Below are positions 25,811-34,945 of a DNA stretch of 62,421 nucleotides, piece after piece. The position numbers and the translations under genes were made by a program. The notes beneath the pieces are model-generated. The model was not told the origin of the DNA. It saw only the letters and a list, made by a program, of their open reading frames with translations, and made no database searches. Source of the DNA: Pseudomonadota bacterium (GTDB lineage: Bacteria > Pseudomonadota > Gammaproteobacteria > Burkholderiales > SHXO01); the NCBI GenBank assembly GCA_023430065.1, contig JAEZCG010000195.1, positions 1-62,421 of the forward strand. Reading direction: 5' to 3'. Position 1 is the stretch's first letter; each line of letters opens with the position of its first letter.

Positions 25811-25909
25811 TTGCTGAGTAAGCAGATCGACGGCCGCCTCGGTGTGGCCGAGAAGACCGTGAAAGTGCATCGCGGCCAGGCGCTGCGCAAGCTCGGCTTG
25901 CGCTCCGTC
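25811..25909 (+). pseudogene. Fragment of a FixJ/NarL response regulator (LuxR-type HTH)
   Basis: In the same open frame, about 20 codons after the kinase fragment, LLSKQIDGRLGVAEKTVKVHRGQALRKLG matches the core of a LuxR-type HTH (NKQIA..LGVSEKTVKVHR). The receiver domain is absent. The frame continues to 26152 without recognisable content. Confidence 0.7.
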
Positions 25910-26148
25910 GCCCCAACTGGTGCGCGCAGTGGACAGTCTCGATGCATCGCCCGCATCTGCGCACGCCGGAGTGTTTCAGGATTCGGAGGTCGCGCCGCTG
26001 GCAACGGCACCAATAGGACCAAGGTCCCATGGTGCCGTGCCAGGACGCTGATTGGGCTTCGCCGTCTGCGGATTTTCCGTCATGCCTGCTCGTTCGGGCG
26101 GGTGCCGGGGAGAGCCGACATTGCTGCACAACAAATGGAGATCGAAGA

Positions 26149-27303
26149 ATGAATAGTCGCTTGAAGTTGCCACTCAAGATCATTGTCGTCGTCCTGGCCG
26201 GTGCGCTGGCAGGGGGATGCGGGACCATGACGGGCGGCCCGGGCACGCCGCCCGTCGGCACCACGCACGTCGATGACGGCCTAAAAGAGGATACGAACGC
26301 GCTGGTGCGGGACTTCAATCCGCCGGCACCGCAGGCTGCGCAAGCACCCGCTCCGGCTCCTGAGCCGGTCGCTGCCGCTGCGCCTGCCCCGCAGGAACCA
26401 CAGGAGCCGCAGACGCGTACGGTGCGTGTGGCCGACGTGCCGCCGCCTTCCGCGCAACCCGGACAGTGCTTCACCAAGGTGCTGAACCCCGCGCAGTACG
26501 AGATCGAGCAGGTCGAGACCGAGATCAAGCCAGCATCCGAACGCATCGAGTACACCGAGGCGGTCTATGAAGACGTCGAGGAGCAGGTGATCGTCAAGCC
26601 GGCGAGCAAGACCATCGAAATCGTTCCGGCGCAATACGAGGAAGTCGAAGAACGGGTGCTGGTGCGCGAGGCCTACAAGCGCGAGATCGAGGTTCCGGCC
26701 CTGTACAACACCTACTTCGAGCAGGTGATGGAGCGTCCGGCGCGCCAGGTGTGGAAGCCCGGCCGCGGCGCGGTCGAGCGGGTCGACGAAGTGACGGGCG
26801 AGATCCTCTGCCTGGTGGACGAGCCTGCGGTCTACAAGACGGTCGAGCGCAAGGAACTGGCCCGCGCGGCCACCACCCGCGTCGAGGAAGTCCCGGCCGA
26901 GTACGCGACGGTCACGAAGACCGTGCTGAAGTCGCCGGAGACCACGCGCGAGATCGAAGTCCCGGCCGAGACCCAGACCATTACCGTGCGCAAGTTGGTC
27001 AAGGCCCCGGAACCGATCAAGATCCCGGTTCCCGCCGAGTTCGGCACCGTCGAGAAGAAGGTCATGACGCAGGGCGAGACCGCGGAATGGGTGGAAGTGC
27101 TGTGCGACCAGAACGCTACGCCGGAGAAGATCGCCGAAGTACGCCGGGCGCTGCAGGCGCAAGGCTACGAGCTCGCACCCGAAGGCGGTATCGACGCGGA
27201 GTTGACCGACGCGCTGCTCGCTTATCAGGGGCGTGAAGGCATTCGCCGCACCGGCCTGATGACCGAGAGCACGCTGAGCGCACTGGGCGTTGCCCTGCAG
27301 TAG
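26149..27303 (+). CDS. Repeat-rich lipoprotein with C-terminal peptidoglycan-binding-like domain
   Basis: This 384-residue protein has a lipoprotein signal (IIVVVLAGALAGGC, modified Cys at residue 24), then a Pro/Ala/Gln linker to about residue 105. Next comes a region of degenerate repeats of the form V-P-A-x-Y/F-x-x-V-x-x-x-V (PAQYEEVEERVLVREA, PALYNTYFEQVMERPA, PAEYATVTKTVLKSPE, PAEFGTVEKKVMTQGE), each pair 35-60 residues apart. Residues about 325-382 (EVRRALQAQGYELAPEGGIDAELTDALLAYQ) resemble a peptidoglycan_binding_1 domain. It is probably an envelope protein that contacts peptidoglycan. Followed by a strong terminator. Function is not known to me. Confidence 0.8.
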   Translation: MNSRLKLPLKIIVVVLAGALAGGCGTMTGGPGTPPVGTTHVDDGLKEDTNALVRDFNPPAPQAAQAPAPAPEPVAAAAPAPQEPQEPQTRTVRVADVPPPSAQPGQCFTKVLNPAQYEIEQVETEIKPASERIEYTEAVYEDVEEQVIVKPASKTIEIVPAQYEEVEERVLVREAYKREIEVPALYNTYFEQVMERPARQVWKPGRGAVERVDEVTGEILCLVDEPAVYKTVERKELARAATTRVEEVPAEYATVTKTVLKSPETTREIEVPAETQTITVRKLVKAPEPIKIPVPAEFGTVEKKVMTQGETAEWVEVLCDQNATPEKIAEVRRALQAQGYELAPEGGIDAELTDALLAYQGREGIRRTGLMTESTLSALGVALQ

Positions 27304-27322
27304 GCGCTGAGCCGTCCCACGA

Positions 27323-27355
27323 CGCCTGCCCTCTTCGCGGAGGGCAGGCGTTTTT
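27323..27355 (+). terminator. Rho-independent terminator
   Basis: CGCCTGCCCTC and GAGGGCAGGCG pair perfectly (11 bp) around a six-base loop TTCGCG and are followed by five T. It lies 20 bases after the lipoprotein stop. Confidence 0.92.
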
Positions 27356-27389
27356 CATTGCAGAGCGGCCCCGCAGCGCGGCAGGCTTG

Positions 27390-28439
27390 TCAGGTGCCGA
27401 TCAGGCGCGCAGGCGGGGGCTGCACCGTCTCGGTGGCCGCATCGGGCGCAGCGGCCCGGCGCAATCCATCTTCCAGCGCCCGCAGGCGCTGCTCCAGCGC
27501 GATCGCTTCGCACGTGGTTGCCGCCACCTTGTCCCGCACGCCGCCGCAAGTCTCGCGTACGTTCGTGGCGAAGCGCTCGCTGGAACGGGTGAAGCCCTCA
27601 CGGGCCTCGTGCTCGAGTGTCCCCGACAGCAGGGCACCGGCCAGCATCACGTCCTGACGGCGATGGCGGACCACGCTGCGCAGGTTGATCAGCGTCTCGG
27701 CCTCGCCGCGACTGCCGATCTGCTCGGGGGCGCTCTCGATCATGCGCCGGGCGCTCCATTCACGGGTAGGATTGCGCGCGAGCAGCAGGCGCACCCAGGT
27801 CGTGGCCGCCGTTTCCAGGCGATATATGTCGCCGGCGCCGACCTCGGCTTTGGTCATGCACATGCTCGCCAGGGCCAGTTTGCCCTGCAGGCTGAGGATC
27901 GCCTCTACACAGTACGAGATCCGCGACCCCGTCTTCGGCAGCAACCGCTCCCGGGCTTCCAGTACCATGCTGTCCTCCACCCCGAGCAGCCGCAGGCGGG
28001 GCAACGCGATGCGCAAGCCCTCTGGACCGAAGCGCTCGGACTCGAGGAAGGCGTGCATGCGCTTCTCCTGCGCCAAGTCCTCCACCAGCAACTGGCGCAG
28101 CGCAAGCCGGTGCAGCAGCTCGTCGGTCAGTTCACGTTCGGTGACCACCACCGTGGACAGCAATCCGGCGCGGGGGAAGGGCGACGAGGGATTGCCGAGA
28201 AAGTCCGCGGTTTCGGGCGTGACGTATGCGCCCAGCAATTCCACCCCCGTCCCGGAGATCTCGTGGAGGCGGTACAGCCCGCCGATCGCGCCCTTCTCCA
28301 CCACCTGTCCGGCTGGCGGTCGGAGATACACCGGGGTGCTGCCTGCCCGGGCTTCGATCCATCCCAGACCCGCGCGCTCTCCCGGCGCATCGGCACGCGC
28401 GGGCAATGCCACGAGTAGGGCCCAGAGGCCGATCCACAT
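27390..28439 (-). CDS. Exported protein of unknown function
   Basis: This 349-residue protein starts with a signal peptide (MWIGLWALLVALPARA, cleavage near residue 16). The mature part is largely helical and has no motif I recognise. It contains four to five cysteines in the second half (YCVEAILS, MCMTKAE, ETCGGVRD, TTCEAIALE) that could form disulfides. In-frame ATG codons upstream (to 28514) would put a basic extension before the signal peptide, so I prefer the start at 28439. It converges with the lipoprotein gene and shares its terminator region. Confidence 0.7.
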   Translation of the reverse strand: MWIGLWALLVALPARADAPGERAGLGWIEARAGSTPVYLRPPAGQVVEKGAIGGLYRLHEISGTGVELLGAYVTPETADFLGNPSSPFPRAGLLSTVVVTERELTDELLHRLALRQLLVEDLAQEKRMHAFLESERFGPEGLRIALPRLRLLGVEDSMVLEARERLLPKTGSRISYCVEAILSLQGKLALASMCMTKAEVGAGDIYRLETAATTWVRLLLARNPTREWSARRMIESAPEQIGSRGEAETLINLRSVVRHRRQDVMLAGALLSGTLEHEAREGFTRSSERFATNVRETCGGVRDKVAATTCEAIALEQRLRALEDGLRRAAAPDAATETVQPPPARLIGT

Positions 28440-28777
28440 CCAGGCGTTCCACGGCCCGACCTGACCTGCATGGCGACAGCAAAGCACGCTCGTTCTCCGG
28501 AAGGAAGCACACACGCCTTCCGGTAACGGCGACGAACCGGCCGGATTGAGTGACCGGCGACGAGTGGCAGGATGGCGCTACGAGTCCGGCAGGCCGGCGG
28601 CGGCCGCGCGCGATCGCCCTGGGCAGGAATTCGGCAGGCCCGGGTTGGCCACGAACTCCATGGCCGAGCCGGGTGGCGTAGCGGCACGCGCACCAGCGGA
28701 CCTTGGTACCAGGCCCAAGGTCTCAGTGCGGTCCCAGTGCGGTCGGAACCGGGACGCTGCCGCGCCGGACCGCGCCG
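28440..28777. other. Non-coding interval with a short direct repeat
   Basis: This ~340-base region holds no recognisable gene. Near 28728-28750 the sequence CAGTGCGGTC occurs twice in tandem. The promoter of the exported protein gene is presumably here. Confidence 0.45.
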
Positions 28778-29548
28778 CTACAGCTTGCCGAGGTGCTTGC
28801 CGCTGTCCACCTGAATCAGCTCACCGGTGACCACGCGCGCACCCGCAATCAGCCACACCGCGGCATCGGCGACGTCCTCGGCCTGCGCCGCGCTCGCCAG
28901 CGGCACGCTCGCCTCGTAGTCGGACTTGAATTTCGCGTAGCCGGCCTGGTCGAAGCGCTGCGTGTGCCAGCGCGTCTCGATGAATCCCGGGCAGACCGCG
29001 TTCACGCGGATGATCGGCGCCAGCGCCCGCGCCAGGGCAAGCGTCATGGCATTGAGGGCACCCTTCGAGGCCACGTAGGCGGTCGAGGATCCCAACCCGA
29101 GAATGCCGGCCATGGAGGAGATGTTGACCACGGCGCCGGCACCCTGCTGTTTCATGGCGGGCACGCAGGCCCGGATCATCTGATAGGCGCCCACGACGTT
29201 GACGTCGTAGATGCGGCGGAAGTCCTCCGCCGAAAGTGCGTCCAGCTTGGCCGGGTGCGCGAACTTGGTGATGCCGGCGCTGTTGATCAGGGCGTCGAGG
29301 CGCCCCCAGCGCTCCAGCGCGCGCTGCGCCAGCGCACGGCAGGCGGTATCGTCGGCCACATCCGCGCGCACCGCGACCGCATCGGCGCCGGCAGCCTGAC
29401 AGGCACGCACGGTCGCGTTGGCGTCGTCCTCGCTGCGGCTGTAGTTCACCAGCACGCGACAGCCCTTGCTGGCGAGCAAGGTCGCGCACGCCGCGCCTGT
29501 TCCGGTACCACCTCCGGTGACGATGCACACCGCGCCGTCCAACTGCAT
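28778..29548 (-). CDS. Short-chain dehydrogenase/reductase (SDR)
   Basis: This 256-residue classical SDR has the cofactor motif TGGGTGTGAACA (residues 11-22), NSAGIT, the catalytic serine in NISSMAG, and YVASKGA (the Tyr-x-x-x-Lys pair). The C-terminal part ends VTGELIQVDSGKHLGKL. It would oxidise or reduce an alcohol/ketone with NAD(P); substrate unknown. It lies 80 bases downstream of the CtpA-like protease gene on the same strand. Confidence 0.9.
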   Translation of the reverse strand: MQLDGAVCIVTGGGTGTGAACATLLASKGCRVLVNYSRSEDDANATVRACQAAGADAVAVRADVADDTACRALAQRALERWGRLDALINSAGITKFAHPAKLDALSAEDFRRIYDVNVVGAYQMIRACVPAMKQQGAGAVVNISSMAGILGLGSSTAYVASKGALNAMTLALARALAPIIRVNAVCPGFIETRWHTQRFDQAGYAKFKSDYEASVPLASAAQAEDVADAAVWLIAGARVVTGELIQVDSGKHLGKL

Positions 29549-29628
29549 GGTCGATCCTCCGCTGCTATCCGCAGGACTGCGGAGGGAGGATGATACGGGG
29601 CGCCGGCGGCGCGTGGCGATTGCCCGCG

Positions 29629-31002
29629 CTAGCTGTTTCCGACCTCGCCGCGCGCACGCAGCACGCGCAACGCTTCCTGCAGCTGGCAGTCGAGTTCCGA
29701 CGCAGGCTTGGCGGCGTCGGACGCGTTGGTGCGCACCAGTTCGGTACAGATCCCGGGCGTCAGCCGCTTCGGGGCAGCCACGGCCACGTCCCCCGTGACA
29801 GCCACCGGTTGCACGACCTTTTCGCCGTCGAGCGGCGCCGCGGCCACCATGGGTGCGGGATCCTTCTCGATGACGAGATCGGGCTGGATGCCCTTGCCGT
29901 GCACCTTGCGCCCGCCGGGCAGGTAGTAATGGGACGTGGTGATCTTCAGACCGGAGCCGTCGCTCTGCCTGAACATGCGCTGGATGGAGCCCTTGCCGTA
30001 GGTCATCGTGCCGACCACTACCGCACGCTTGTGGTCCTGCAGGGCGCCGGCCACGATCTCCGACGAAGAGGCCGAATTCCTGTTGACCAGCACCGCCATC
30101 GGCACGTTCTTCACGGCGGCCGGCAGGCTCGCCAGATAGTCCGACTCGCTCGCGCGCAGATAGTCCTCCCTGCGGGTGAACAGGCGCATTCTGGACGCAC
30201 TGCCCTGGCCCTCGGCATAGGCGATGGGGACGTTCGCGGGCAGGAAGGCGCTGGAGACCCCGACTGCGGCAGTGATCAGTCCGCCCGGGTTGTCGCGCAG
30301 GTCCAGCACGATGCCGGCGACGGCGCCATCCTGCGAGTCCCACAACTGCTCCAGCGCGGAGGCCAGCATCTCGCCGGTGTGCTCCTGGAAGTTGGTGATG
30401 CGCACGTAGGCGAACTCGCCCTCGATCATCTGCACGCGCACGCTCTGCCACTGGATCACAGCGCGCTGCACGGCGACCTCGACCCGCTCGACCGCGCCTT
30501 CGCGCACGTAGGTGACGCGGACCTCGGTGTCCGGCCTGCCGCGCATGAGCAGCGTGATCTGCTCGAGCTCCAGCCCCTCGAGCGAAGTCTCGTCGATCTT
30601 CACGATCAGGTCGCCGCTCCTGAGTCCCGCGCGCTGCGCCGGCGCTCCTTCGAAGGCGGTGAGGATGCGGGCTCCGCCGCTCTCCGTGCGCACCTCGATG
30701 CCGACCCCGCCGTACTCCCCGCGATTGTGGCTCTGCAGCTTCTCGAAGCTTTCCGGATCCATGTACTTGGAGTACGGATCCAGCCCCTTGAGCACGCCGT
30801 TCACGGCGTTCTCGACGAGCTTGGCGTCGTCGATGTGGTCGACGTAGCGCGCGCGGATCTGCTCGAGCAGATCGGCGATGCGCTCGACCGCGGCGCTGTG
30901 CTCCGCCGCGACCGCGGACGGCACGAGCGATGCACACAGCACGGTGGCGAGCACGGCGTTTCTGACGCGCGACGGCAGGCGCGCGGGTCGTGCAGGCAGC
31001 AT
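29629..31002 (-). CDS. C-terminal processing peptidase (S41, CtpA/Prc family)
   Basis: This 457-residue protease has a signal-like hydrophobic segment (RNAVLATVLCASLVPSAVA), a PDZ domain (GVGIEVRTESGGARILTAFEGAPAQRAGLRSGDLIV), and the S41 catalytic core with serine in NRNSASSSEI and lysine in YGKGSIQ. It degrades or trims periplasmic proteins. I placed the start at 31002 because GGAAGG lies nine bases upstream; an in-frame ATG at 31062 is possible. A C-terminal extension of about 80 residues follows the protease core. Confidence 0.9.
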   Translation of the reverse strand: MLPARPARLPSRVRNAVLATVLCASLVPSAVAAEHSAAVERIADLLEQIRARYVDHIDDAKLVENAVNGVLKGLDPYSKYMDPESFEKLQSHNRGEYGGVGIEVRTESGGARILTAFEGAPAQRAGLRSGDLIVKIDETSLEGLELEQITLLMRGRPDTEVRVTYVREGAVERVEVAVQRAVIQWQSVRVQMIEGEFAYVRITNFQEHTGEMLASALEQLWDSQDGAVAGIVLDLRDNPGGLITAAVGVSSAFLPANVPIAYAEGQGSASRMRLFTRREDYLRASESDYLASLPAAVKNVPMAVLVNRNSASSSEIVAGALQDHKRAVVVGTMTYGKGSIQRMFRQSDGSGLKITTSHYYLPGGRKVHGKGIQPDLVIEKDPAPMVAAAPLDGEKVVQPVAVTGDVAVAAPKRLTPGICTELVRTNASDAAKPASELDCQLQEALRVLRARGEVGNS

Positions 31003-31393
31003 TTCGTCACCTTCCGGCGCCCCCGCGGACAGCCGGCGAACAACCCCCGAAAACGAATTCAAATCAACCTCGCTGTTTTCGCTGACTGTTTTTATGTGCA
31101 GTCACCTTGCGGGTCTGCACGGCACCCATAGTCTGCAGAATTCGTGCAAAACCTGCTAGCCCTTGTACAAAATTCAGTGGCTGAAAAGCAACAGGTATGT
31201 CGTTCCGGTGCATGCGATCCGCCGGCTGCACCCTGCGCGGCGAGCGCGATGACGCCGCGCCGCTTGGAACGCTATAGCGGCACGAGGGGGGCAGGACTTT
31301 CGGGTGACGTGACGATCAGCGGCACGCCCGATCCACTGGATGGGGAACCAGTGGATCGACGGCAGCGCGGGGGCGGCAGCGGGCGCCCCGGAA
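31003..31393. other. Non-coding interval downstream of ettA, with one hairpin
   Basis: About 390 bases separate ettA and the protease gene. A perfect 11-bp inverted repeat, CGATCCACTGG with CCAGTGGATCG, lies at 31329-31358, 36 bases after the ettA stop on the minus strand. It lacks a T tract, so it is a weak terminator candidate. A more AT-rich segment at 31065-31200 is the likely promoter region of the protease gene. Confidence 0.5.
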
Positions 31394-33058
31394 TCAGGCG
31401 GCCAGGGGCTTGTAGCGGATGCGCCTGGGACGTGCGGCCTCCTCGCCCAGGCGCTTCTTCTTGTCGGCCTCGTACTCCTGATAATTGCCGTTGAAGAACA
31501 CTGCCTGGGAGTCGCCCTCGAAGGCGAGGATGTGGGTGGCGATGCGATCCAGGAACCAGCGGTCGTGGGAGATCACCAGCACGCAACCGGCGAACTCCAG
31601 CAACGCCTCCTCCAACGCGCGCAGCGTCTCGACGTCCAGGTCGTTGGACGGTTCGTCCAGCAGCAGCACGTTGGCTCCGGCGATCAGGGTCTTGGCCAGG
31701 TGCAGGCGGCCACGCTCCCCCCCGGACAGGTTTCCCACCGGCTTTTGCTGGTCGGCTCCCCGGAAGTTGAAGCGCCCGATGTAGGCGCGGGAAGGCATCT
31801 CGAACTTGCCCACGTTGAGCACGTCGGCACCGCCCGAGACGAACTCCCAGACCGACTTGTTGCCCTCGAGCGAGTCGCGCGACTGGTCGACGAAGGCCAG
31901 CTTCACGGTCGGCCCGATCACGATCTCGCCGCTGTCGGGCTGCTCCTTGCCGGCGATCATGCGGAACAGCGTGGACTTGCCCGCGCCGTTCGGGCCGATG
32001 ATGCCCACGATCGCACCAGGCGGGATCTTCATGCTCAGCCGGTCGATCAGGAGCCTGTCGCCGAAGCCCTTCGAGACGTCCTTGAACTCGATCACGCTGT
32101 CGCCGAGGCGGTCGGACACCGGGATGAAGATCTCCTGCGTTTCGTTGCGCTTCTGGTGCTCGTACGAGGACAACTCCTCGAAGCGGGCGATGCGCGCCTT
32201 GCTCTTGGCCTGGCGTGCCTTGGGATTGGAGCGCACCCACTCCAACTCCTGCTTCATGGTCTTGATGCGCGCGGCCTCCTGCTTGGCCTCCGTCTCCAGG
32301 CGCTGCTCCTTCTGCTCCAGCCACGAGCTGTAGTTGCCCTTCCAGGGGATGCCGTGGCCGCGGTCCAGTTCGAGGATCCACTCTGCCGCGTTGTCCAGGA
32401 AGTAGCGATCGTGCGTGACCGCGACCACGGTACCGGGAAAGCGTTGCAGGAACTGCTCGAGCCACTCCACGCTTTCCGCGTCGAGGTGATTGGTGGGCTC
32501 GTCCAGCAGCAGCATGTCGGGCTTGGACAGCAGCAGTTTGCACAGCGCAACGCGGCGCTTCTCGCCCCCCGACAGGTTGGCGATCTTCGCCTCCCACGGC
32601 GGAAGGCGCAGCGAATCCGCCGCGATCTCCAGCTGGTGCTCGGTATCGCCGCCGGCGGCGGCCAGGACCGCCTCGTACCTCGCCTGGTCGGTAGCGAGCT
32701 GGTCGAAGTCGGCGTCCGGTTCGGCATAGGCAGCGTAGATCTCGTCCAGCTTCTGCTTGGCTTCCAGGATCTCGCCCAGGCCGGACTCGACTTCCTCGCG
32801 CACCGTCCTGTCCGGGTCGAGTTGCGGCTCCTGCGGCAGGAAACCGATCTTGATGCCCGGCATCGGCACGGCCTCGCCCTCGATGTCCTTGTCCACCCCC
32901 GCCATGATGCGCAGCAGACTGGACTTGCCCGAGCCGTTCAGGCCGAGCACGCCGATCTTGGCGCCGGGGAAGAAGGAGAGCGAGATGTCCTTGAGGATCT
33001 GGCGCTTGGGCGGAACGATCTTGCCCACGCGATGCATCGTGTAGACGTACTGGGCCAT
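31394..33058 (-). CDS. ettA: Energy-dependent translational throttle protein EttA (ABC-F)
   Basis: This 554-residue protein equals E. coli EttA in length. It has two ABC domains: Walker A GLNGSGKS at residues 39-46 with LSGGEKRR, and GPNGAGKS with LSGGERGR in the second half. Between them is the linker with the arm (EWVRSNPKARQAKSKARIARFEEL), which is typical of EttA. There are no membrane segments. It binds the ribosomal E site and gates translation according to ATP level. Well conserved in proteobacteria. Confidence 0.96.
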   Translation of the reverse strand: MAQYVYTMHRVGKIVPPKRQILKDISLSFFPGAKIGVLGLNGSGKSSLLRIMAGVDKDIEGEAVPMPGIKIGFLPQEPQLDPDRTVREEVESGLGEILEAKQKLDEIYAAYAEPDADFDQLATDQARYEAVLAAAGGDTEHQLEIAADSLRLPPWEAKIANLSGGEKRRVALCKLLLSKPDMLLLDEPTNHLDAESVEWLEQFLQRFPGTVVAVTHDRYFLDNAAEWILELDRGHGIPWKGNYSSWLEQKEQRLETEAKQEAARIKTMKQELEWVRSNPKARQAKSKARIARFEELSSYEHQKRNETQEIFIPVSDRLGDSVIEFKDVSKGFGDRLLIDRLSMKIPPGAIVGIIGPNGAGKSTLFRMIAGKEQPDSGEIVIGPTVKLAFVDQSRDSLEGNKSVWEFVSGGADVLNVGKFEMPSRAYIGRFNFRGADQQKPVGNLSGGERGRLHLAKTLIAGANVLLLDEPSNDLDVETLRALEEALLEFAGCVLVISHDRWFLDRIATHILAFEGDSQAVFFNGNYQEYEADKKKRLGEEAARPRRIRYKPLAA

Positions 33059-33139
33059 GTGCAGCGGGAGGAGTTGGAGGGAGAAAGGGCGCGATTATGC
33101 ATGTTCTCGTATCATTCCGGTTCAATCGGGAGACCAGAC

Positions 33140-33436
33140 ATGCCCTACGCGATCCAGACCGAAGACAAGCCGAACAGCGCCGAGATCCGCGCCACCGCCC
33201 GCCCCGCGCACCTCGAGTACCTCACCGCGAATGCCCACCTGCTGCTGGCCGCGGGCGCACTGATATCCGACGACGGGACCGGCGGCCACGGCGGCATCCT
33301 GATCGTGGACACCGACGATCGGGCTGAAGCCGAGCGCTTCATCAACGAAGATCCGTTCACCAAGGCCGGGCTGTTCCAGAAGATCACCGTCACACGCTGG
33401 CGCAAGGCCTTCTTCGACAAGAAGCGGCTGGTTTGA
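33140..33436 (+). CDS. YciI family protein
   Basis: This 98-residue protein has the YciI pattern: RPAHLEYLTANAHLLLAAGAL with the conserved histidine, and a central GGILIVDTDDRAEAERFINEDPFTKAGLF. It forms a ferredoxin-like dimer in known family members; enzymatic function is unclear. The ATG at 33140 is preceded by GGGAGA. It is divergent from ettA; a weak TATCAT (33110-33115) may be its -10. It lies a few bases before the DUF882 gene. Confidence 0.87.
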   Translation: MPYAIQTEDKPNSAEIRATARPAHLEYLTANAHLLLAAGALISDDGTGGHGGILIVDTDDRAEAERFINEDPFTKAGLFQKITVTRWRKAFFDKKRLV

Positions 33437-33465
33437 TCCTTGCTCGGCGTGCCCAATCACCGCGG

Positions 33466-34032
33466 ATGACCATGCGAGACCAACCTTTCCCCAACCGGCT
33501 GCGGCGACGATTGCTGGCCGGCCTCGGCGGCTTGCCGCTGCTCCTGAACGGCGCCTTCGCGCGCGCGCAGTCGGGCGCGCCGCGCGCGCTCGATTTCGTG
33601 CACACGCACACCGACGAGAAGCTGTCGGTGGTCTACTTCGACAATGGCGTCTATCTGCCGGACGCACTGAGTGCCGTGGAACGGTTGCTGCGTGACTTCC
33701 GAACCGGAGAGCGCCATCCGATCGACGCGGGGCTGCTCGACATCCTGCACGACCTGCGCCGCGCCTACGGCGGGGGCAGGTTCGAGATCATCTCCGCCTA
33801 TCGCTCGCCGGACACCAATGCCACGCTCGCGGGCAAGAGCGGAGGTGTCGCGCGCAACAGCCTGCACATGCAAGGCAAGGCGATCGACGTGCGGCTCACC
33901 GGCCGCGATACGGCCAGCCTGCGCGACACCGCGATCGCGCTCGCACGCGGAGGCGTGGGCTACTATCCACGGTCGAACTTCGTGCACCTCGACACCGGCC
34001 GCGTGCGCCGCTGGGGTCCGCAGAAAACCTGA
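33466..34032 (+). CDS. MepK/YcbK-like murein peptidase (DUF882, M15-like), Tat-exported
   Basis: This 188-residue protein has a basic N-terminus (NRLRRRLLAGLGGLPLLL) resembling the twin-arginine signal of E. coli MepK. The peptidase-M15-like zinc ligands are H134 and D141 in HMQGKAID and H174 in FVHLDTG, and ISAYRSPDTNA is also conserved. It probably cleaves meso-DAP cross-links in peptidoglycan. It lies 29 bases after yciI on the same strand. An ATG two codons later is also possible. Confidence 0.85.
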   Translation: MTMRDQPFPNRLRRRLLAGLGGLPLLLNGAFARAQSGAPRALDFVHTHTDEKLSVVYFDNGVYLPDALSAVERLLRDFRTGERHPIDAGLLDILHDLRRAYGGGRFEIISAYRSPDTNATLAGKSGGVARNSLHMQGKAIDVRLTGRDTASLRDTAIALARGGVGYYPRSNFVHLDTGRVRRWGPQKT

Positions 34033-34157
34033 CAATTCGTGAGATTTTTCGCCTCTCCCGGCGGCAGGAGATGGCGGGGGGGCAGAGCGGTGAGCGCGCC
34101 GCGGGCGCACTCACCAGGATATGCGGCCTCCCCGGAACGGAGAGGCGGTCGATGCGA

Positions 34158-34412
34158 TCAGGCCATCGCGGTAGCTCTGGATCGCAGAATCAGATAGATA
34201 CTGTCTTTCAAGCGCAGCCGCTGCTTCTTCATCGCTTCGAACTCGAAGTCCTGGAAGGGCTTGTCGTTCTCTTCGATGTCGACGATCTGACCGTTCACGC
34301 GGTCGTATTCGTCGACCAGCATGGCCAAGCGGTCGTCTTGCTGCTTCAGGTCGTGGATGAGGGGACTGAACTCCGGGAACTCATGATCGAGATCGTGAGG
34401 CAGGATGTGCAT
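34158..34412 (-). CDS. DUF465/YdcH family protein
   Basis: This 84-residue protein is a small helical YdcH (DUF465) member: LDHEFPEFSPLIHDLKQQDDRLAMLVDEYDRVN at the start, then DFEFEAMKKQRLRLKDSIYLIL at the end, which predicts a coiled-coil hairpin. Function is unknown. It stands alone. Confidence 0.87.
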   Translation of the reverse strand: MHILPHDLDHEFPEFSPLIHDLKQQDDRLAMLVDEYDRVNGQIVDIEENDKPFQDFEFEAMKKQRLRLKDSIYLILRSRATAMA

Positions 34413-34609
34413 CGGAACTACCCTCCTCTAGTGCTGCGCGGCGAATGCCGCAGGGACAGCATACGCCCGGGCGGAGGAAAGATTCAAGCGCGATGGTTCT
34501 GCTTGGCAGACGTCACGGAGCGGGGCTGCGCGCCCCGACGAAGGCCGGCTCCGGCTCGACCGATCGGCTCCCGCGAACGACGGCAGCCGGCATGCGCACG
34601 GACGCCGCG

Positions 34610-34945
34610 TCACCTCGGCGGCCACGTCTCCAGTTCGCTCGCGCGGTCTTCGAACGCACGCATCAGGCAGGGCACGTCGTTGCACGCATCGCGCACTTTC
34701 CGGGTCCAGCGCTGCTGGTCCGCCAGCAGCGCCTCGGGATCGTCGGCACGTCGGAAGGCATCGCGAAACGCGCGTGCCATCAGATGGTCGGCACGCCCGA
34801 CCTTCTCGTTCGAACACAGCAGCATCTCGATGTTCGTCTTGTTTGGCTTGCCGCAGTTGGTGACGGCCGATGCGCCACTTGCCAAGGCGACGAGGAGAAT
34901 GCCTGCGGCCAGGCGCATTGCCCTGCGAGCGTCCGCTGCGTTCAT
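34610..34945 (-). CDS. LprI/DUF1311-like small exported protein
   Basis: This 111-residue protein has a signal peptide (AMRLAAGILLVALASGASA) and four to five cysteines in NCGKPNKTNIEMLLCSNEKVG and RDACNDVPCLMRAFEDRASEL. This spacing is typical of the DUF1311/LprI (lysozyme inhibitor LprI-like) family. Its start overlaps the stop of the alpha/beta hydrolase gene by four bases, so it is the last gene of that minus-strand cluster. Confidence 0.8.
   Translation of the reverse strand: MNAADARRAMRLAAGILLVALASGASAVTNCGKPNKTNIEMLLCSNEKVGRADHLMARAFRDAFRRADDPEALLADQQRWTRKVRDACNDVPCLMRAFEDRASELETWPPR

Noticed and set aside
31329..31358. A rho-independent terminator after ettA
   Set aside because: The 11-bp inverted repeat is perfect, but no T run follows on either strand, so I kept it only as a hairpin note.
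31340..33139. A long plus-strand open frame antisense to ettA that runs into yciI
   Set aside because: It mirrors EttA codon bias and has no recognisable domain; only the last 98 codons (YciI) are real.
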